Shown: positions 17,021-26,153 of the stretch, piece by piece
Layout: the number at the start of each line of letters is the position of its first letter
Position numbering within the stretch: the first letter of the stretch is position 1
NCBI GenBank assembly: GCA_016788165.1
Contig: JAEUTH010000035.1
Coordinates: 1 to 46,181 of the forward strand
From: Bacteroidia bacterium
GTDB lineage: Bacteria; Bacteroidota; Bacteroidia; AKYH767-A; OLB10
Length of the DNA: 46,181 nucleotides
Direction of reading: 5' to 3'
Program-made: the position numbers and the translations under genes
Notes under the pieces: model-generated
Seen by the model: only the letters and a program-made list of their open reading frames with translations
The model's database searches: none
Told to the model about the DNA's origin: nothing

Positions 17021-19759
17021 CTACTTAAGTAAAGCATCAGCACGGTTGCGGGCATCTGCTAACAATGCATCTGCTTGTTTTGCTGCTTCGGTTTCAATTT
17101 GAGCCGCTTTTTTATCGGTTTCTTTTCGTAAAGTATCGGCAGCTTTTTTGGCACCCAATTGTGCCAATGGATTGTTGCCTGCCTTTTTAATTAATGCATC
17201 GGCCTGGGCATAACCTTCGGTACGGGTAATATTTGCAGTTTGTTTAGCTGCTGCTTTTAATTGTGTTGCCTTTAATTCGGCCTCGGCCAATAGTTTGTCT
17301 GCTTGTTTGCGTGCTTCTTCTTTTGCTTTGGTGGTAGCAGCATCGGTAAGGGTAGTTGCCATGTTTTTGCCCGTTTGCGCAAGTTGTGTTTTTATCTGCG
17401 GTTTTAAAATGTTGCCAATAATTTCGATATCAATGGGCACCGGATCGGGCAACGTTAGTTGTGTGTTTAACTGTGCATTGGCTTTTTGGAGCAAATTAGT
17501 TACGGTTGCCATTGCCGAAGCCGGAATTTTTGATTTAGGTACTTCTAGTTTTAAAAAATAATTAATGGTTTTATCAAACCCATTGCTACCACTAATGCTG
17601 GCTTTGTAGTCGTTAAGTTTCATACTGTATGGGTCAACCAGTAAGCGGCCATCTACAAATTTAAAAGCAAGCGTTACATCACCTATTGTTGGGTTATTTA
17701 AAACAGGCATTTTTAATGAATTGGCCACTTCATTTAATAGTGGCATGTTTGAAGTACCCAACTGATGTGTGCTTAACGAACCCCAACCGGTAAGTGTTTT
17801 AAGCACGGGTTGCATGTTGGCATCCAATGCGCCTATAACATTAAACTGTGATGATACTTTGCCGTGCACATAAGCAGCAATAGGTGCCATGGTTTCAATT
17901 TCGTTAAATGTTTTACAAGCTGCTTTTATATCTATCTGTTTTAAGTCGAGTTTATAACTGATGTTTGGTGCGTCTATGTTTTGAGTTGAATAGCTGCCCG
18001 ACATGTTTACAACACCATCCAATGTTTTAAAACTTGCTTGATTTAACTGCACTGTTTGGTTTGCAATTTTAATACTGCCTGCAAAGTCGCTGATGTTTAT
18101 TTGATTATAGGTGCAATTACCGGCATTTGCCAAAAGTTCGAAATGTAAATTTGCAGGTACTTCAATAATACCTGTGCTGCTTTGTGTAGCCGTATCGTTC
18201 GCTGTATTGCCGGCAAACTGGTTAAGATTTATTTTTTGTGATTGCACTTGTAATTTGCCTGATAACATTTGGTTGTTTAAGTAATAACCCCAAAAGTTGC
18301 TGAGTTGCCCCTGCGCTTTAAAATCGCTTTCACCAAACTGCATATCGGCATATTCAAGTATGGCCGTTTGCGGATTAAACACCAGCTTTAACCGGTTTAT
18401 TGTAGTTGCCTGTGTTAAAGCTTGACTGTTATATTTTAAATCGTTTACCTGTATGTAACCGGCTGCATTAAATTTTTGATAGGCGCTTTTTTCTATGTCC
18501 GTATAATATCCATTGGCAGTTATATCGGCCGACACGATGCCGCTTAATGATTCATCTTTTGCCAAAGGCATAAAGCTTTTAAAATTAGAAAGGTTAATAG
18601 TTCCTTTTAAGGCAGCATCGAGGTAGGGTTGTAAAACAGGTGTAGTTATTTTTAATCGGGCTGAAATGGCATCGCCACCTAAATTGGCTTCAAACTTTTT
18701 TAAATTAATAATGGTTTCGTTTTCAATACCACTATTGTTAATGGCCACAAAATCAACGTTTATATTTTTTACTTCATTGGGTAATTGACTGTATTTAAAA
18801 CGGCCATTATCAATTTTTAAACTGAAGTCGAATGCAGGTATTTGATTGGCGTTATAGTTTCCTTTTATAAAACCTTTTGCAGCCAAATTACCGCTGCAAG
18901 TAAGGTTGCTAAAATTGTTTTGATACACATTGGGGATAAGCGACATAAAACTTTTTAAGTCGTTTTTATCTATACCCCAGGTTAAATCAGCATAAATATT
19001 ATTTTCTGCCAGCGTCAGGGATCCATCAAAATGCATCATTAAATCGTTAAGCGATATGCTGTTTTTTACAAAAGTGTATTTACCGGCTTTCATATCAATA
19101 TTAAAAGTGGCAGCGGCTTTGGTTTTTACGCGGTTCAGATAATTTATTTTGTCCATTGTAACCGACATTTTTTCTATTTCGGTTTGTGTAATCAGGTTTA
19201 CAACGTCCTGTGTAAAATCGCCACTGCCTTTATGGTTTACATTTTCAATTGAAACATAAATATGGCTTTGTGCATCGTTATAGTTAATATTCGAGTGGTT
19301 GATGCTGTACTTTTTTAATGCCAGCTTAAATGCTGATGCATCACTTTCGGAAGCACTGCTGCTATCTGGTTTTACTATGTTATAATTGGCTTGCCCGTTT
19401 GGTAAAATTTTAATATTAAGCAATGCATTTTCTAATTCGAACGATTGAATTTTATAATTGCTGCTGCATAACACCTCCCATATACTAAGTTTTACAGCCA
19501 GAGTTTGCGCATAAATTATTGTGTCGTTTTTAAACACATCTGTACCAACAACACTTAAATCATTTATTTGAAAAGTAAGGTTCGGAAAACTGCGAATCAG
19601 ATGTAAATCAAAATCACTGAAATTTACCGTTGCCAATAACGATTGGTTTATCTGTGTTTTTGCCGCTTCGGCTATTTTATTTTTAAAAATGATGGGTATT
19701 AGAATTATTGCGCATATAACGATGGCTAAAATTAAACCTGTAATTTTTAAAGCTTTCAT
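17021..19759 (-). CDS. AsmA-family protein with Ala/Lys-rich helical tail
   Basis: This 912-aa protein has one N-terminal membrane anchor (ITGLILAIVICAIILIPIIF) and then the AsmA N-terminal signature (KTQINQSLLATVNFSDFDLHLIRSFPNLTF, written here in part). A long beta-rich repeat region and an AsmA C-terminal region follow. AsmA/TamB-like proteins form elongated grooves in the envelope implicated in lipid transport and outer-membrane assembly. The last 120 residues differ from the usual pattern: a long helix rich in Ala, Lys, Gln and Glu with repeated units such as KQADKLLAEAELKA and KQADALLADARNRADALL. The stop is TAG at 17021-17023. A phosphodiesterase gene lies 68 bp upstream on the same strand. 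Confidence 0.85.
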   Translation of the reverse strand: MKALKITGLILAIVICAIILIPIIFKNKIAEAAKTQINQSLLATVNFSDFDLHLIRSFPNLTFQINDLSVVGTDVFKNDTIIYAQTLAVKLSIWEVLCSSNYKIQSFELENALLNIKILPNGQANYNIVKPDSSSASESDASAFKLALKKYSINHSNINYNDAQSHIYVSIENVNHKGSGDFTQDVVNLITQTEIEKMSVTMDKINYLNRVKTKAAATFNIDMKAGKYTFVKNSISLNDLMMHFDGSLTLAENNIYADLTWGIDKNDLKSFMSLIPNVYQNNFSNLTCSGNLAAKGFIKGNYNANQIPAFDFSLKIDNGRFKYSQLPNEVKNINVDFVAINNSGIENETIINLKKFEANLGGDAISARLKITTPVLQPYLDAALKGTINLSNFKSFMPLAKDESLSGIVSADITANGYYTDIEKSAYQKFNAAGYIQVNDLKYNSQALTQATTINRLKLVFNPQTAILEYADMQFGESDFKAQGQLSNFWGYYLNNQMLSGKLQVQSQKINLNQFAGNTANDTATQSSTGIIEVPANLHFELLANAGNCTYNQINISDFAGSIKIANQTVQLNQASFKTLDGVVNMSGSYSTQNIDAPNISYKLDLKQIDIKAACKTFNEIETMAPIAAYVHGKVSSQFNVIGALDANMQPVLKTLTGWGSLSTHQLGTSNMPLLNEVANSLKMPVLNNPTIGDVTLAFKFVDGRLLVDPYSMKLNDYKASISGSNGFDKTINYFLKLEVPKSKIPASAMATVTNLLQKANAQLNTQLTLPDPVPIDIEIIGNILKPQIKTQLAQTGKNMATTLTDAATTKAKEEARKQADKLLAEAELKATQLKAAAKQTANITRTEGYAQADALIKKAGNNPLAQLGAKKAADTLRKETDKKAAQIETEAAKQADALLADARNRADALLK

Positions 19760-19827
19760 AATGTTGTATTGTGTTTAGGCATCTATATTAAAAACCGTGC
19801 CTATTGCCATAGCACAAATAACGACAA

Positions 19828-20328
19828 TTATAAAGTTGCATTGCGCGCACCTAATTCGATAACACAAAGGTTTTTTATTTGTGCATTTGTTATTTCGAAT
19901 TTTACCATAGTACGCATTAAATGAAAACCGTGTTTACCGGCTGCACCGGGGTTTATATGCAACAGATGATTGTTGGTGTCGCGTATTATTTTTAAAATAT
20001 GTGAGTGGCCACTGATAAATAATTGTGGCTTATGTTCTTTTATAAGTTGTATGATGCCTTTTTGGTAAGCAGGTGGATAGCCACCAATATGTATCATTAA
20101 AACCTGTAAGCCATTGCAGTTAAACGACTGATAGCGCCCGTATTCTTTTCTGATCTCATTATCATCAATATTACCAAACACACCGCGCAACGGTTTTATT
20201 AATGTCAAGGTGTGGGCTACACCGGCACCAAAATCACCGGCATGCCACACCTCGTCAGCTTGATTAATATGTTGCAGTATCGAATTGTCTAAGTAGCCAT
20301 GTGTATCAGACAGTAAGACAATATTCAT
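19828..20328 (-). CDS. Calcineurin-like metallophosphoesterase, YfcE/MJ0936 type
   Basis: This 166-aa compact phosphodiesterase carries the full metal-binding set: Asp8 and His10 in LLSDTHG, HAGDFG, GNIDDNE, SGHSHILK, and the closing NPGAAG. The family hydrolyses phosphodiester bonds with two metal ions; the physiological substrate is usually unknown. The length is normal. The gene is followed 68 bp later by the AsmA-like gene and preceded by a T9SS protein gene ending only 12 bp upstream, so it may share a transcript with one or both. Confidence 0.92.
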   Translation of the reverse strand: MNIVLLSDTHGYLDNSILQHINQADEVWHAGDFGAGVAHTLTLIKPLRGVFGNIDDNEIRKEYGRYQSFNCNGLQVLMIHIGGYPPAYQKGIIQLIKEHKPQLFISGHSHILKIIRDTNNHLLHINPGAAGKHGFHLMRTMVKFEITNAQIKNLCVIELGARNATL

Positions 20329-20340
20329 TTTGTGTTTTTT

Positions 20341-21612
20341 CTAACGGTTAATTATAAACCGCGAAGTTATTTTTTGACCATCAACCATTGCTGCAATAAA
20401 ATACAAACCATTGTTTAATGATGATACGTTTAACTGCATGGCATCGCTGTTTACATGCGTATTATTTGTCATCACCAATTTGCCTAACTGATTGTAAATG
20501 GTATAAACAACTTGGTTTTCAACTGCATCTTCGAAATTAAAATTTATAACATCGTTCGCAGGGTTGGGATAAACAGTTAGTGCTACATTGTTTTCATTAA
20601 CATCGTTTTCTGAAACAGTGCGTGCTGCACAGCCACCACCAAAACAAAAGTGTCTTATCGATGACCATTTACTTTTATCGCCAGCCCACCACGTGCGAAT
20701 ACGGTAATCATATTCAACACCTAAACTAATACTATCAATTATCGTATAGTAGTGTGGATACGAATAATTAGGTTGTGCTATTTTGTACACTTGCCATGTA
20801 CCACTACCATGTGGTCTTATTTGAATTTGATATAATTCAACATCAAATGTGCTATAGTAAGGGCACTCATCTTTCCAACGAATTTTAACTTTATTCATAC
20901 CATCCACTTGCCTTACCGATAAACCGGTTGGCGCTTCTTTAACAGCACCCGAAATTACCAAGGTTTTTATTTTTGAATTGCAGCCGGCATCGCTTGCACC
21001 AATAAGATAAGTTCCATTAGGTAGGGAGGCAATGTCGTAGTAATAATCAAAATCAACGTTATTGTCTGAAATCTTCTTGAGCTTTAGCCAGGTATCGAGC
21101 GGATTGCAATGCCCACTGGGGTAATTTACACCTGAGATTTGGGCTCCGCATTGATCGTAAGAAACATTGTAAGTAAAATTACGATTGCATTTTATCCGAT
21201 TAGGCTTAAAGTATAAACTATCAACGTTCGATCCATCGGTGCCAAATAGCATTACGCCCTTAGATGTCAAATACATTGTATCGTATGCACATACACTAAA
21301 GGTTGTTCCATTGCCCGCAATAGGTATGGTAACTTCTGTATTTAACAACCATTTAAAATATCTTATTTGCATGGTAACATTGGTGCATGAGCCATTATAA
21401 TGGATTGTAAAACAATTTTCGCTTCCGGGCCCGGCACAACCCGTTAGCGAGTCAATGGTTATATCATTAAAACTAAAGGCACAGGTTACTTTTTCGGGAT
21501 TTGCTGCGTTTTGTGTTTCTGAAATTGTTTTAGGAGTTTGGTTTTGTGCTGTTGTATTTAACCAGCATACGCTACACAAACTTAGGACGGTTTTTAGCAG
21601 GAGTTTTCTCAT
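20341..21612 (-). CDS. T9SS-secreted protein, paralog A of a three-gene family
   Basis: This 423-aa protein has an N-terminal signal peptide (LLLKTVLSLCSVCWLNTTAQ) followed by NPEKVTCAFSFNDITIDS, nearly identical to the start of paralog C at 24634. The middle is unique. A fibronectin-III-like domain (PTGLSVRQVDGMNKVKIRW to about residue 320) leads into a family hallmark, FCFGGGCAARTVSE, and then the T9SS sorting domain (LTVYPNPANDVINFNF, SSLNNGLYFIAAMVDG, RFIINR). It is probably cell-surface; the ligand is unknown. It reads into the phosphodiesterase gene after 12 bp. Confidence 0.85.
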   Translation of the reverse strand: MRKLLLKTVLSLCSVCWLNTTAQNQTPKTISETQNAANPEKVTCAFSFNDITIDSLTGCAGPGSENCFTIHYNGSCTNVTMQIRYFKWLLNTEVTIPIAGNGTTFSVCAYDTMYLTSKGVMLFGTDGSNVDSLYFKPNRIKCNRNFTYNVSYDQCGAQISGVNYPSGHCNPLDTWLKLKKISDNNVDFDYYYDIASLPNGTYLIGASDAGCNSKIKTLVISGAVKEAPTGLSVRQVDGMNKVKIRWKDECPYYSTFDVELYQIQIRPHGSGTWQVYKIAQPNYSYPHYYTIIDSISLGVEYDYRIRTWWAGDKSKWSSIRHFCFGGGCAARTVSENDVNENNVALTVYPNPANDVINFNFEDAVENQVVYTIYNQLGKLVMTNNTHVNSDAMQLNVSSLNNGLYFIAAMVDGQKITSRFIINR

Positions 21613-21613
21613 G
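21463..21613 (-). repeat. 5' cassette shared with paralog C (other copy 25753-25903)
   Basis: About 150 bp covering the start codon, signal peptide and first mature residues is nearly identical to 25753-25903, with only scattered substitutions. The adjoining central regions are unrelated by eye. This suggests recent gene conversion or duplication with diversification of the middle. Confidence 0.75.
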
Positions 21614-21732
21614 ATGATTAAGGTTTAGAGTTAGCGTTGAAATGTGAAGTTACTTTTTTATAATCACTTAAAACACATTAATAGTAAGTGCCAAACATTA
21701 TTTACGGGCAGCCGGTAATAATTAAAAAAGCA

Positions 21733-21761
21733 GAAGCCGTCAGGTAATACCTGACGGCTTC
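21733..21761 (-). terminator. Terminator hairpin after paralog B
   Basis: A 13-bp perfect stem (GAAGCCGTCAGGT and complement, loop AAT) is followed on the minus strand by a T-run. It is a near copy of the hairpin at 24579-24607 after paralog C and belongs to a longer duplicated 3' cassette. Confidence 0.85.
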
Positions 21762-21870
21762 AAAAAAAACAAGGTCATTACAAAAAGCTACTTATTTATA
21801 ACAAACCGTGCTGTGTGTTTTTTGCCATCGACCATTGCAGCAATAAAATACAAACCATTGCTTAATGACG
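21733..21870 (-). repeat. 3' cassette shared by paralogs B and C (other copy 24579-24716)
   Basis: The terminator, 3' untranslated spacer and last ~30 codons of the sorting domain are almost identical between the two positions, including the untranslated part. Conservation outside the coding sequence points to recent copying of DNA rather than selection on protein alone. Confidence 0.75.
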
Positions 21871-24373
21871 ATACGTTTAACTGCAAGCCATCAATGCTCA
21901 CATTATTTTTTATTAATAAAATACTGCCCATTTGATTGTAAACATAAACATCTACAGGGTTTTCCAATGTAACATCAAAGTCAATATTTATTACCTCGGT
22001 AGTTGGATTTGGATAAATAGTCATTTCAAAGTTGTTGCTTTCAATAGAAGTAGCTGTGGTGCGTGCAGCACAACCACCACCAATACAAAATGTTTGAATG
22101 GCACTGTAAGCAGAATTAAGTGTAGGGGTGCATTTGGTCCGTACACGGTATTCATAAACCTGGCCATAGTTTAAGCCAGAAATAGTTTTTGAGTTTGATG
22201 TTGCACCGGTAAGATTAAATGAAGTCCAGGTTGTTAGACCTATTAATCTGAATTGTAAAGTATAACCCGTTGCGCAGGATATTTCATCCCAAAATATATT
22301 TGCTTTTTTCTGAGTGCCAACTTGTGAAAATCCAAGTGCCGTTGGTACAGGACAAAATACATTAGTAACGGAGGCGAATGTACTGTTGGTGCAGCCGCTG
22401 TTGTCGGTTACAGTTACTGTATAGTTGCCATTTTTTAACAAGTTTAAAACAAAATTGCCATCGTTGCTTGTAACAGTTCCTATAAATGCATTATCAGAGG
22501 TGCGCTTAAGTTCAACCTGTACAGGCGGACAAAAATTAATTATTGAGCCTGCCACATTACCACTACATGTAACATCACTCGATCCTATAGCTGTAACACT
22601 TATTGAACAGGCAGGATCCGAAACTGTAAAAGCAGAGCTATCGGTGCAATTGCCATTTGCACCGTAAACCACATAATTGCCGGGAGGCAAGTCGGCTAAT
22701 GTTTCGTACTGTCCTGTATAATTGTTGTATGTGAATGGCTCGCTGTTATACGGAGGGTCAGTGTTGGTACAACTAAATGCATAGGTGCCACATGACGTAC
22801 CGGATTTTTGCAGAAGAAGTTGATGGTTGTTGCAACCATGCAATCCAACGATATGTCCGATTTGAAAATCATTTGCACTGAATACGCATGGGCCATCATT
22901 AACCCAAACTGTATCAATATCAGAACAAGAGCCACTAAGGGCTTCAATGTAGTACACACCGGCTGGTAGTCCGCTAAATGTTACAGGACACGGTCCATCA
23001 AAAATGGGATCCCACTGGTCAATAATGTTGTTTAAACTATCACGTAAATAAATATGAGGATTACATTGATAACTAACTAAATCTATGCAAGCGGTAATGG
23101 TTCCGTCATTGCAATATTTTTTTGTTGGCCCTGTGGCGCTCGTGCTTAAAGTTAAGCAAGGCGCACCGTTAATAACAATATTTTGAATGACCTGCACACT
23201 GGGACATGATTGTGCATCGAAACGCACACCTGAAATGATCATGTTATAATTGCCCGGAGCAAGGTTATACAAATAAATATCGTTTATGCCGGTTGCATTG
23301 CTAATGTAATTCCAATTCGTATCATATAAATATGCAGAGTAAACCGACTGCCATGATGAATTCCAATAATTTAAGAAAAAGAAATCCTGAACATTGTTAT
23401 TAATTTCAACGTGAACAGAACCGTTATTGCACCCCTGCACAACAGGAGCCTGAGTTGTGATCAGTGCATTAAAAAAAACAGGTGATGTTGGGCCAACGGT
23501 TACCATTGTTTGCGTGAAGCAATAACAACCTGATCCACCAGCGCGAAATTCATAAACACTAATTGTGTAATCACCCGGGGGCAGGTTATTAAATTGGTGA
23601 ATCAAGACAGTTGAATTTGGGTGATATTGATACGTGGGTCCAATTATAGAAACAACATAAGAACTTCCAGGAAGGGAATTTTGTATTTGCATATAAATGC
23701 TACCCGTAGTACAACCTGGAATAGGACTTAAAGCATATGCATTTATACCTGTGTTACATGGTGTTTCCAGTACAGTTTCAGTCAGTACCAAAGGGCTGCA
23801 GTCGCATTGGGTATTGTTCACAATGGTTGCCGAGTAGTTTCCGGCCTTTACATTAAAAGTATAAGTATTTGCACTTCCGTATAGAAATTCTGTCTGTCCG
23901 GTATTCAGATTAGTTAATGAAATAGTATAATCATCATTGGTGCTTGGATCTAGAGTTATAATGCCTGATGCACATCCATAATTATTGGGTGCAGTAGCCG
24001 GGGTGCTGGAAATGGATGCTGTGAAACTGCAACTGCTTGCATTAATGGTAAATGACCTTGAATCGTAAAATGTAAAAGGAACTGCATTTTGTATGCCCGA
24101 TATTACATAAGTACCGGGTGAAAGTTCGCTAAATGTATGTTGTTGTGATGCAGTTAAGCAACAGATATATGCTATATGTTGCCCCGGGCCCAAATTTGGT
24201 AATTTATATAAATAAAATTTAGCATATCCTAAAAATGGATTATTCATAGTTATTTGCAAACTTCCGTTGTTACAACCACCTGTAGTGTGATTTGAAGAGT
24301 GGAAATAATCAATTTGTGCCTGTGCTTGTTCAACAGTTATAAAGAGCAGAATTATAAGTAGGAGCTTTTTCAT
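21788..24373 (-). CDS. T9SS-secreted protein, paralog B (SprB-like repeats)
   Basis: This 861-aa secreted protein starts with a signal peptide (MKKLLLIILLFITVEQAQAQ). About six to seven Cys-containing modules follow with the pattern GCNNGSLQI or CNDGTITAC plus a closing L(P/A)PGNY-type turn (SPGTYVISGI, PPGDYTISVYEF, APGNYNMIISG, PPGNYVVYG). Such modules resemble the SprB/PKD-like repeats of Bacteroidota adhesins. The C-terminal third has an FN3-like domain, the shared GGGCAART motif and the T9SS sorting domain (MTIYPNPTTEVINIDF, SSLSNGLYFIAAMVDG, RFVINK). A surface or extracellular role is likely; substrate or ligand unknown. Confidence 0.85.
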   Translation of the reverse strand: MKKLLLIILLFITVEQAQAQIDYFHSSNHTTGGCNNGSLQITMNNPFLGYAKFYLYKLPNLGPGQHIAYICCLTASQQHTFSELSPGTYVISGIQNAVPFTFYDSRSFTINASSCSFTASISSTPATAPNNYGCASGIITLDPSTNDDYTISLTNLNTGQTEFLYGSANTYTFNVKAGNYSATIVNNTQCDCSPLVLTETVLETPCNTGINAYALSPIPGCTTGSIYMQIQNSLPGSSYVVSIIGPTYQYHPNSTVLIHQFNNLPPGDYTISVYEFRAGGSGCYCFTQTMVTVGPTSPVFFNALITTQAPVVQGCNNGSVHVEINNNVQDFFFLNYWNSSWQSVYSAYLYDTNWNYISNATGINDIYLYNLAPGNYNMIISGVRFDAQSCPSVQVIQNIVINGAPCLTLSTSATGPTKKYCNDGTITACIDLVSYQCNPHIYLRDSLNNIIDQWDPIFDGPCPVTFSGLPAGVYYIEALSGSCSDIDTVWVNDGPCVFSANDFQIGHIVGLHGCNNHQLLLQKSGTSCGTYAFSCTNTDPPYNSEPFTYNNYTGQYETLADLPPGNYVVYGANGNCTDSSAFTVSDPACSISVTAIGSSDVTCSGNVAGSIINFCPPVQVELKRTSDNAFIGTVTSNDGNFVLNLLKNGNYTVTVTDNSGCTNSTFASVTNVFCPVPTALGFSQVGTQKKANIFWDEISCATGYTLQFRLIGLTTWTSFNLTGATSNSKTISGLNYGQVYEYRVRTKCTPTLNSAYSAIQTFCIGGGCAARTTATSIESNNFEMTIYPNPTTEVINIDFDVTLENPVDVYVYNQMGSILLIKNNVSIDGLQLNVSSLSNGLYFIAAMVDGKKHTARFVINK

Positions 24374-24578
24374 GATGTTTTATGTTTTAAGTAAATGATG
24401 AATGGAATTAGTGCAAATTTGTTAGCATCTGTCGAACGTACTCAATTCACCATCCATTTAATTTACCAATATGTAACAAGCAGGTTTCAACTATTTTTTG
24501 GTAGCTAATGCACTAAAGTTGGTAGCAACATTTTATTAAAGTGCCATGTTCGGCTGGCAGTTGTTCTAAATAAATGCA

Positions 24579-24607
24579 GAAGCCGCCAGGCAATACCTGA
24601 CGGCTTC
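24579..24607 (-). terminator. Terminator hairpin after paralog C
   Basis: A 13-bp stem with two G-U wobble pairs (GAAGCCGCCAGGC / ACCTGACGGCTTC, loop AAT). It is a diverged copy of the hairpin at 21733-21761. The remaining bases between 24374 and 24578 are AT-rich and I see no gene there. Confidence 0.75.
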
Positions 24608-24633
24608 AAAAAAAACAAGGTCATTACAAAAAG

Positions 24634-25902
24634 CTACTTATTTATAACAAACCGTGCTGTATGTTTTTTACCATCAACCATTGCAGCTATAAAATACAAA
24701 CCATTGTTTAATGATGATACGTTTAACTGCATTACATCGCTGTTTACATCCATATTGTTTGTCAGCACCAATTTGCCGAACTGATTGTAAATGGTGTAAA
24801 CAACAGGGCTTTCAGGTGCTTCTTCAAATTTTAAATGTATAACATCTTTTGCCGGATTGGGAAATACGGCTATTGCATCATTGCTTTCATCAACATCCGT
24901 TTCTGAAACGGTGCGTGCAGCACAGCCACCACCAATGCAAAACTCATGTATGGGCGACCAAAGACTTTTATCATCCAATACAGTTGATGAGATACGATAC
25001 TCATAAACGGTGTTAAGGATGATGTTGTCAATTTTTGTATAATACTTGTCCCAACTGTTGGTGTTTTTGGGATGTGTTATAATTTTAAAACTCCATGTAT
25101 TGTTTCCTTTTATTCTGTATTTAATCTGAAAAAAATCTAATGGTATATCTGAGTAACCGCAGTTATCTTCCCATTTAATTTTTACTTTGTTTTGACTACC
25201 AACTTGCACTGCCGAAAGGTTTGTAGGTGCGGCTCTGTCAGGGCCCGCAATAACAATTGTGTCCCAACCGGTGCTGCAGCCTCCAATATCATGTATTTCA
25301 ATTCGGTAAGTTCCATTTGGCACGCTGTAAATTGATGAACTTGTTGTATTTATTATTTCTGTATTGCTATTCAGTTTTTTAAGTCTGAAATAGTTGTCTA
25401 ATGGCCAGCAAAAGTTACTGCTAAAATTGCTGTATATGTTTGCGCCACAATTTGTATATAAAACATTGTAGCTGATGCTAACCTCACAAGGTATCGTATA
25501 TAGTTCGAACAGCATACTATCGCTACTATTGCCATCAGTGCCAATTAAAACCAAATCCTGACCGGTTGCATCATTGACTACGTTAATACTAAAGTCGTTG
25601 CCGGATTTATTAAATGGCATATATGCGTCATTACCATTCATATCATTATATTTAATTTGCATGGTAACATTGGGGCAGGTACCGGTATAATGCACAGTAA
25701 GCGTATATGGAGCAAAAGGGCCGGAACAACCTTCAATTGAATCTACTGTTACATCATTAAAACTAAAGGCACAGGTTACTTTTTCGGGATTTGCTGCGTT
25801 TTGTGTTTCTGCAATTGTTTTAGGATTTTGGTTTTGTGCTGTTGTATTTAACCAGCATACGGTACACAAACTTATGACTGTTTTTAGTAGTAGCTTTTTC
25901 AT
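24634..25902 (-). CDS. T9SS-secreted protein, paralog C
   Basis: This 422-aa protein has the same architecture as paralog A: near-identical signal peptide and start (NTTAQNQNPKTIAETQNAAN, NPEKVTCAFSFNDVTVDS), a divergent central region, an FN3-like domain (PTNLSAVQVGSQNKVKIKW), FCIGGGCAARTVSE and a T9SS sorting domain (IAVFPNPAKDVIHLKF, SSLNNGLYFIAAMVDG, RFVINK). The last 24 residues are the same as in paralog B, so C shares its head with A and its tail with B. A TACGTTTG box on the minus strand at 25964-25971 probably drives it. Confidence 0.85.
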   Translation of the reverse strand: MKKLLLKTVISLCTVCWLNTTAQNQNPKTIAETQNAANPEKVTCAFSFNDVTVDSIEGCSGPFAPYTLTVHYTGTCPNVTMQIKYNDMNGNDAYMPFNKSGNDFSINVVNDATGQDLVLIGTDGNSSDSMLFELYTIPCEVSISYNVLYTNCGANIYSNFSSNFCWPLDNYFRLKKLNSNTEIINTTSSSIYSVPNGTYRIEIHDIGGCSTGWDTIVIAGPDRAAPTNLSAVQVGSQNKVKIKWEDNCGYSDIPLDFFQIKYRIKGNNTWSFKIITHPKNTNSWDKYYTKIDNIILNTVYEYRISSTVLDDKSLWSPIHEFCIGGGCAARTVSETDVDESNDAIAVFPNPAKDVIHLKFEEAPESPVVYTIYNQFGKLVLTNNMDVNSDVMQLNVSSLNNGLYFIAAMVDGKKHTARFVINK

Positions 25903-25963
25903 GACGATAAGGATTTAAAAGTGAAAATGATTTTGTATGCAGCGTATTTTATTAAACGCATAA

Positions 25964-25971
25964 CAAACGTA
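25964..25971 (-). promoter_or_regulatory. Bacteroidota -7 box for paralog C
   Basis: The minus strand reads TACGTTTG about 60 bp upstream of the ATG. A TTTG lies 25 bp further upstream (25997-26000), somewhat far for the -33 element, so support is moderate. Confidence 0.4.
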
Positions 25972-26153
25972 CATGCACTTTACCGTGCCGGATAGCCAAA
26001 TGTTTAATTGGCTGCAATGACTTATTATTGAGTAGCAATCAGTATAAATTTGGTAATAGGTTTACTATAATTTAAACTGAAACCATTGTAAAAACCAGTG
26101 GCTTAAACCAATGTATAAATGGGCGAATTTTGATGAAAAGTGGTTTTGTAAAC

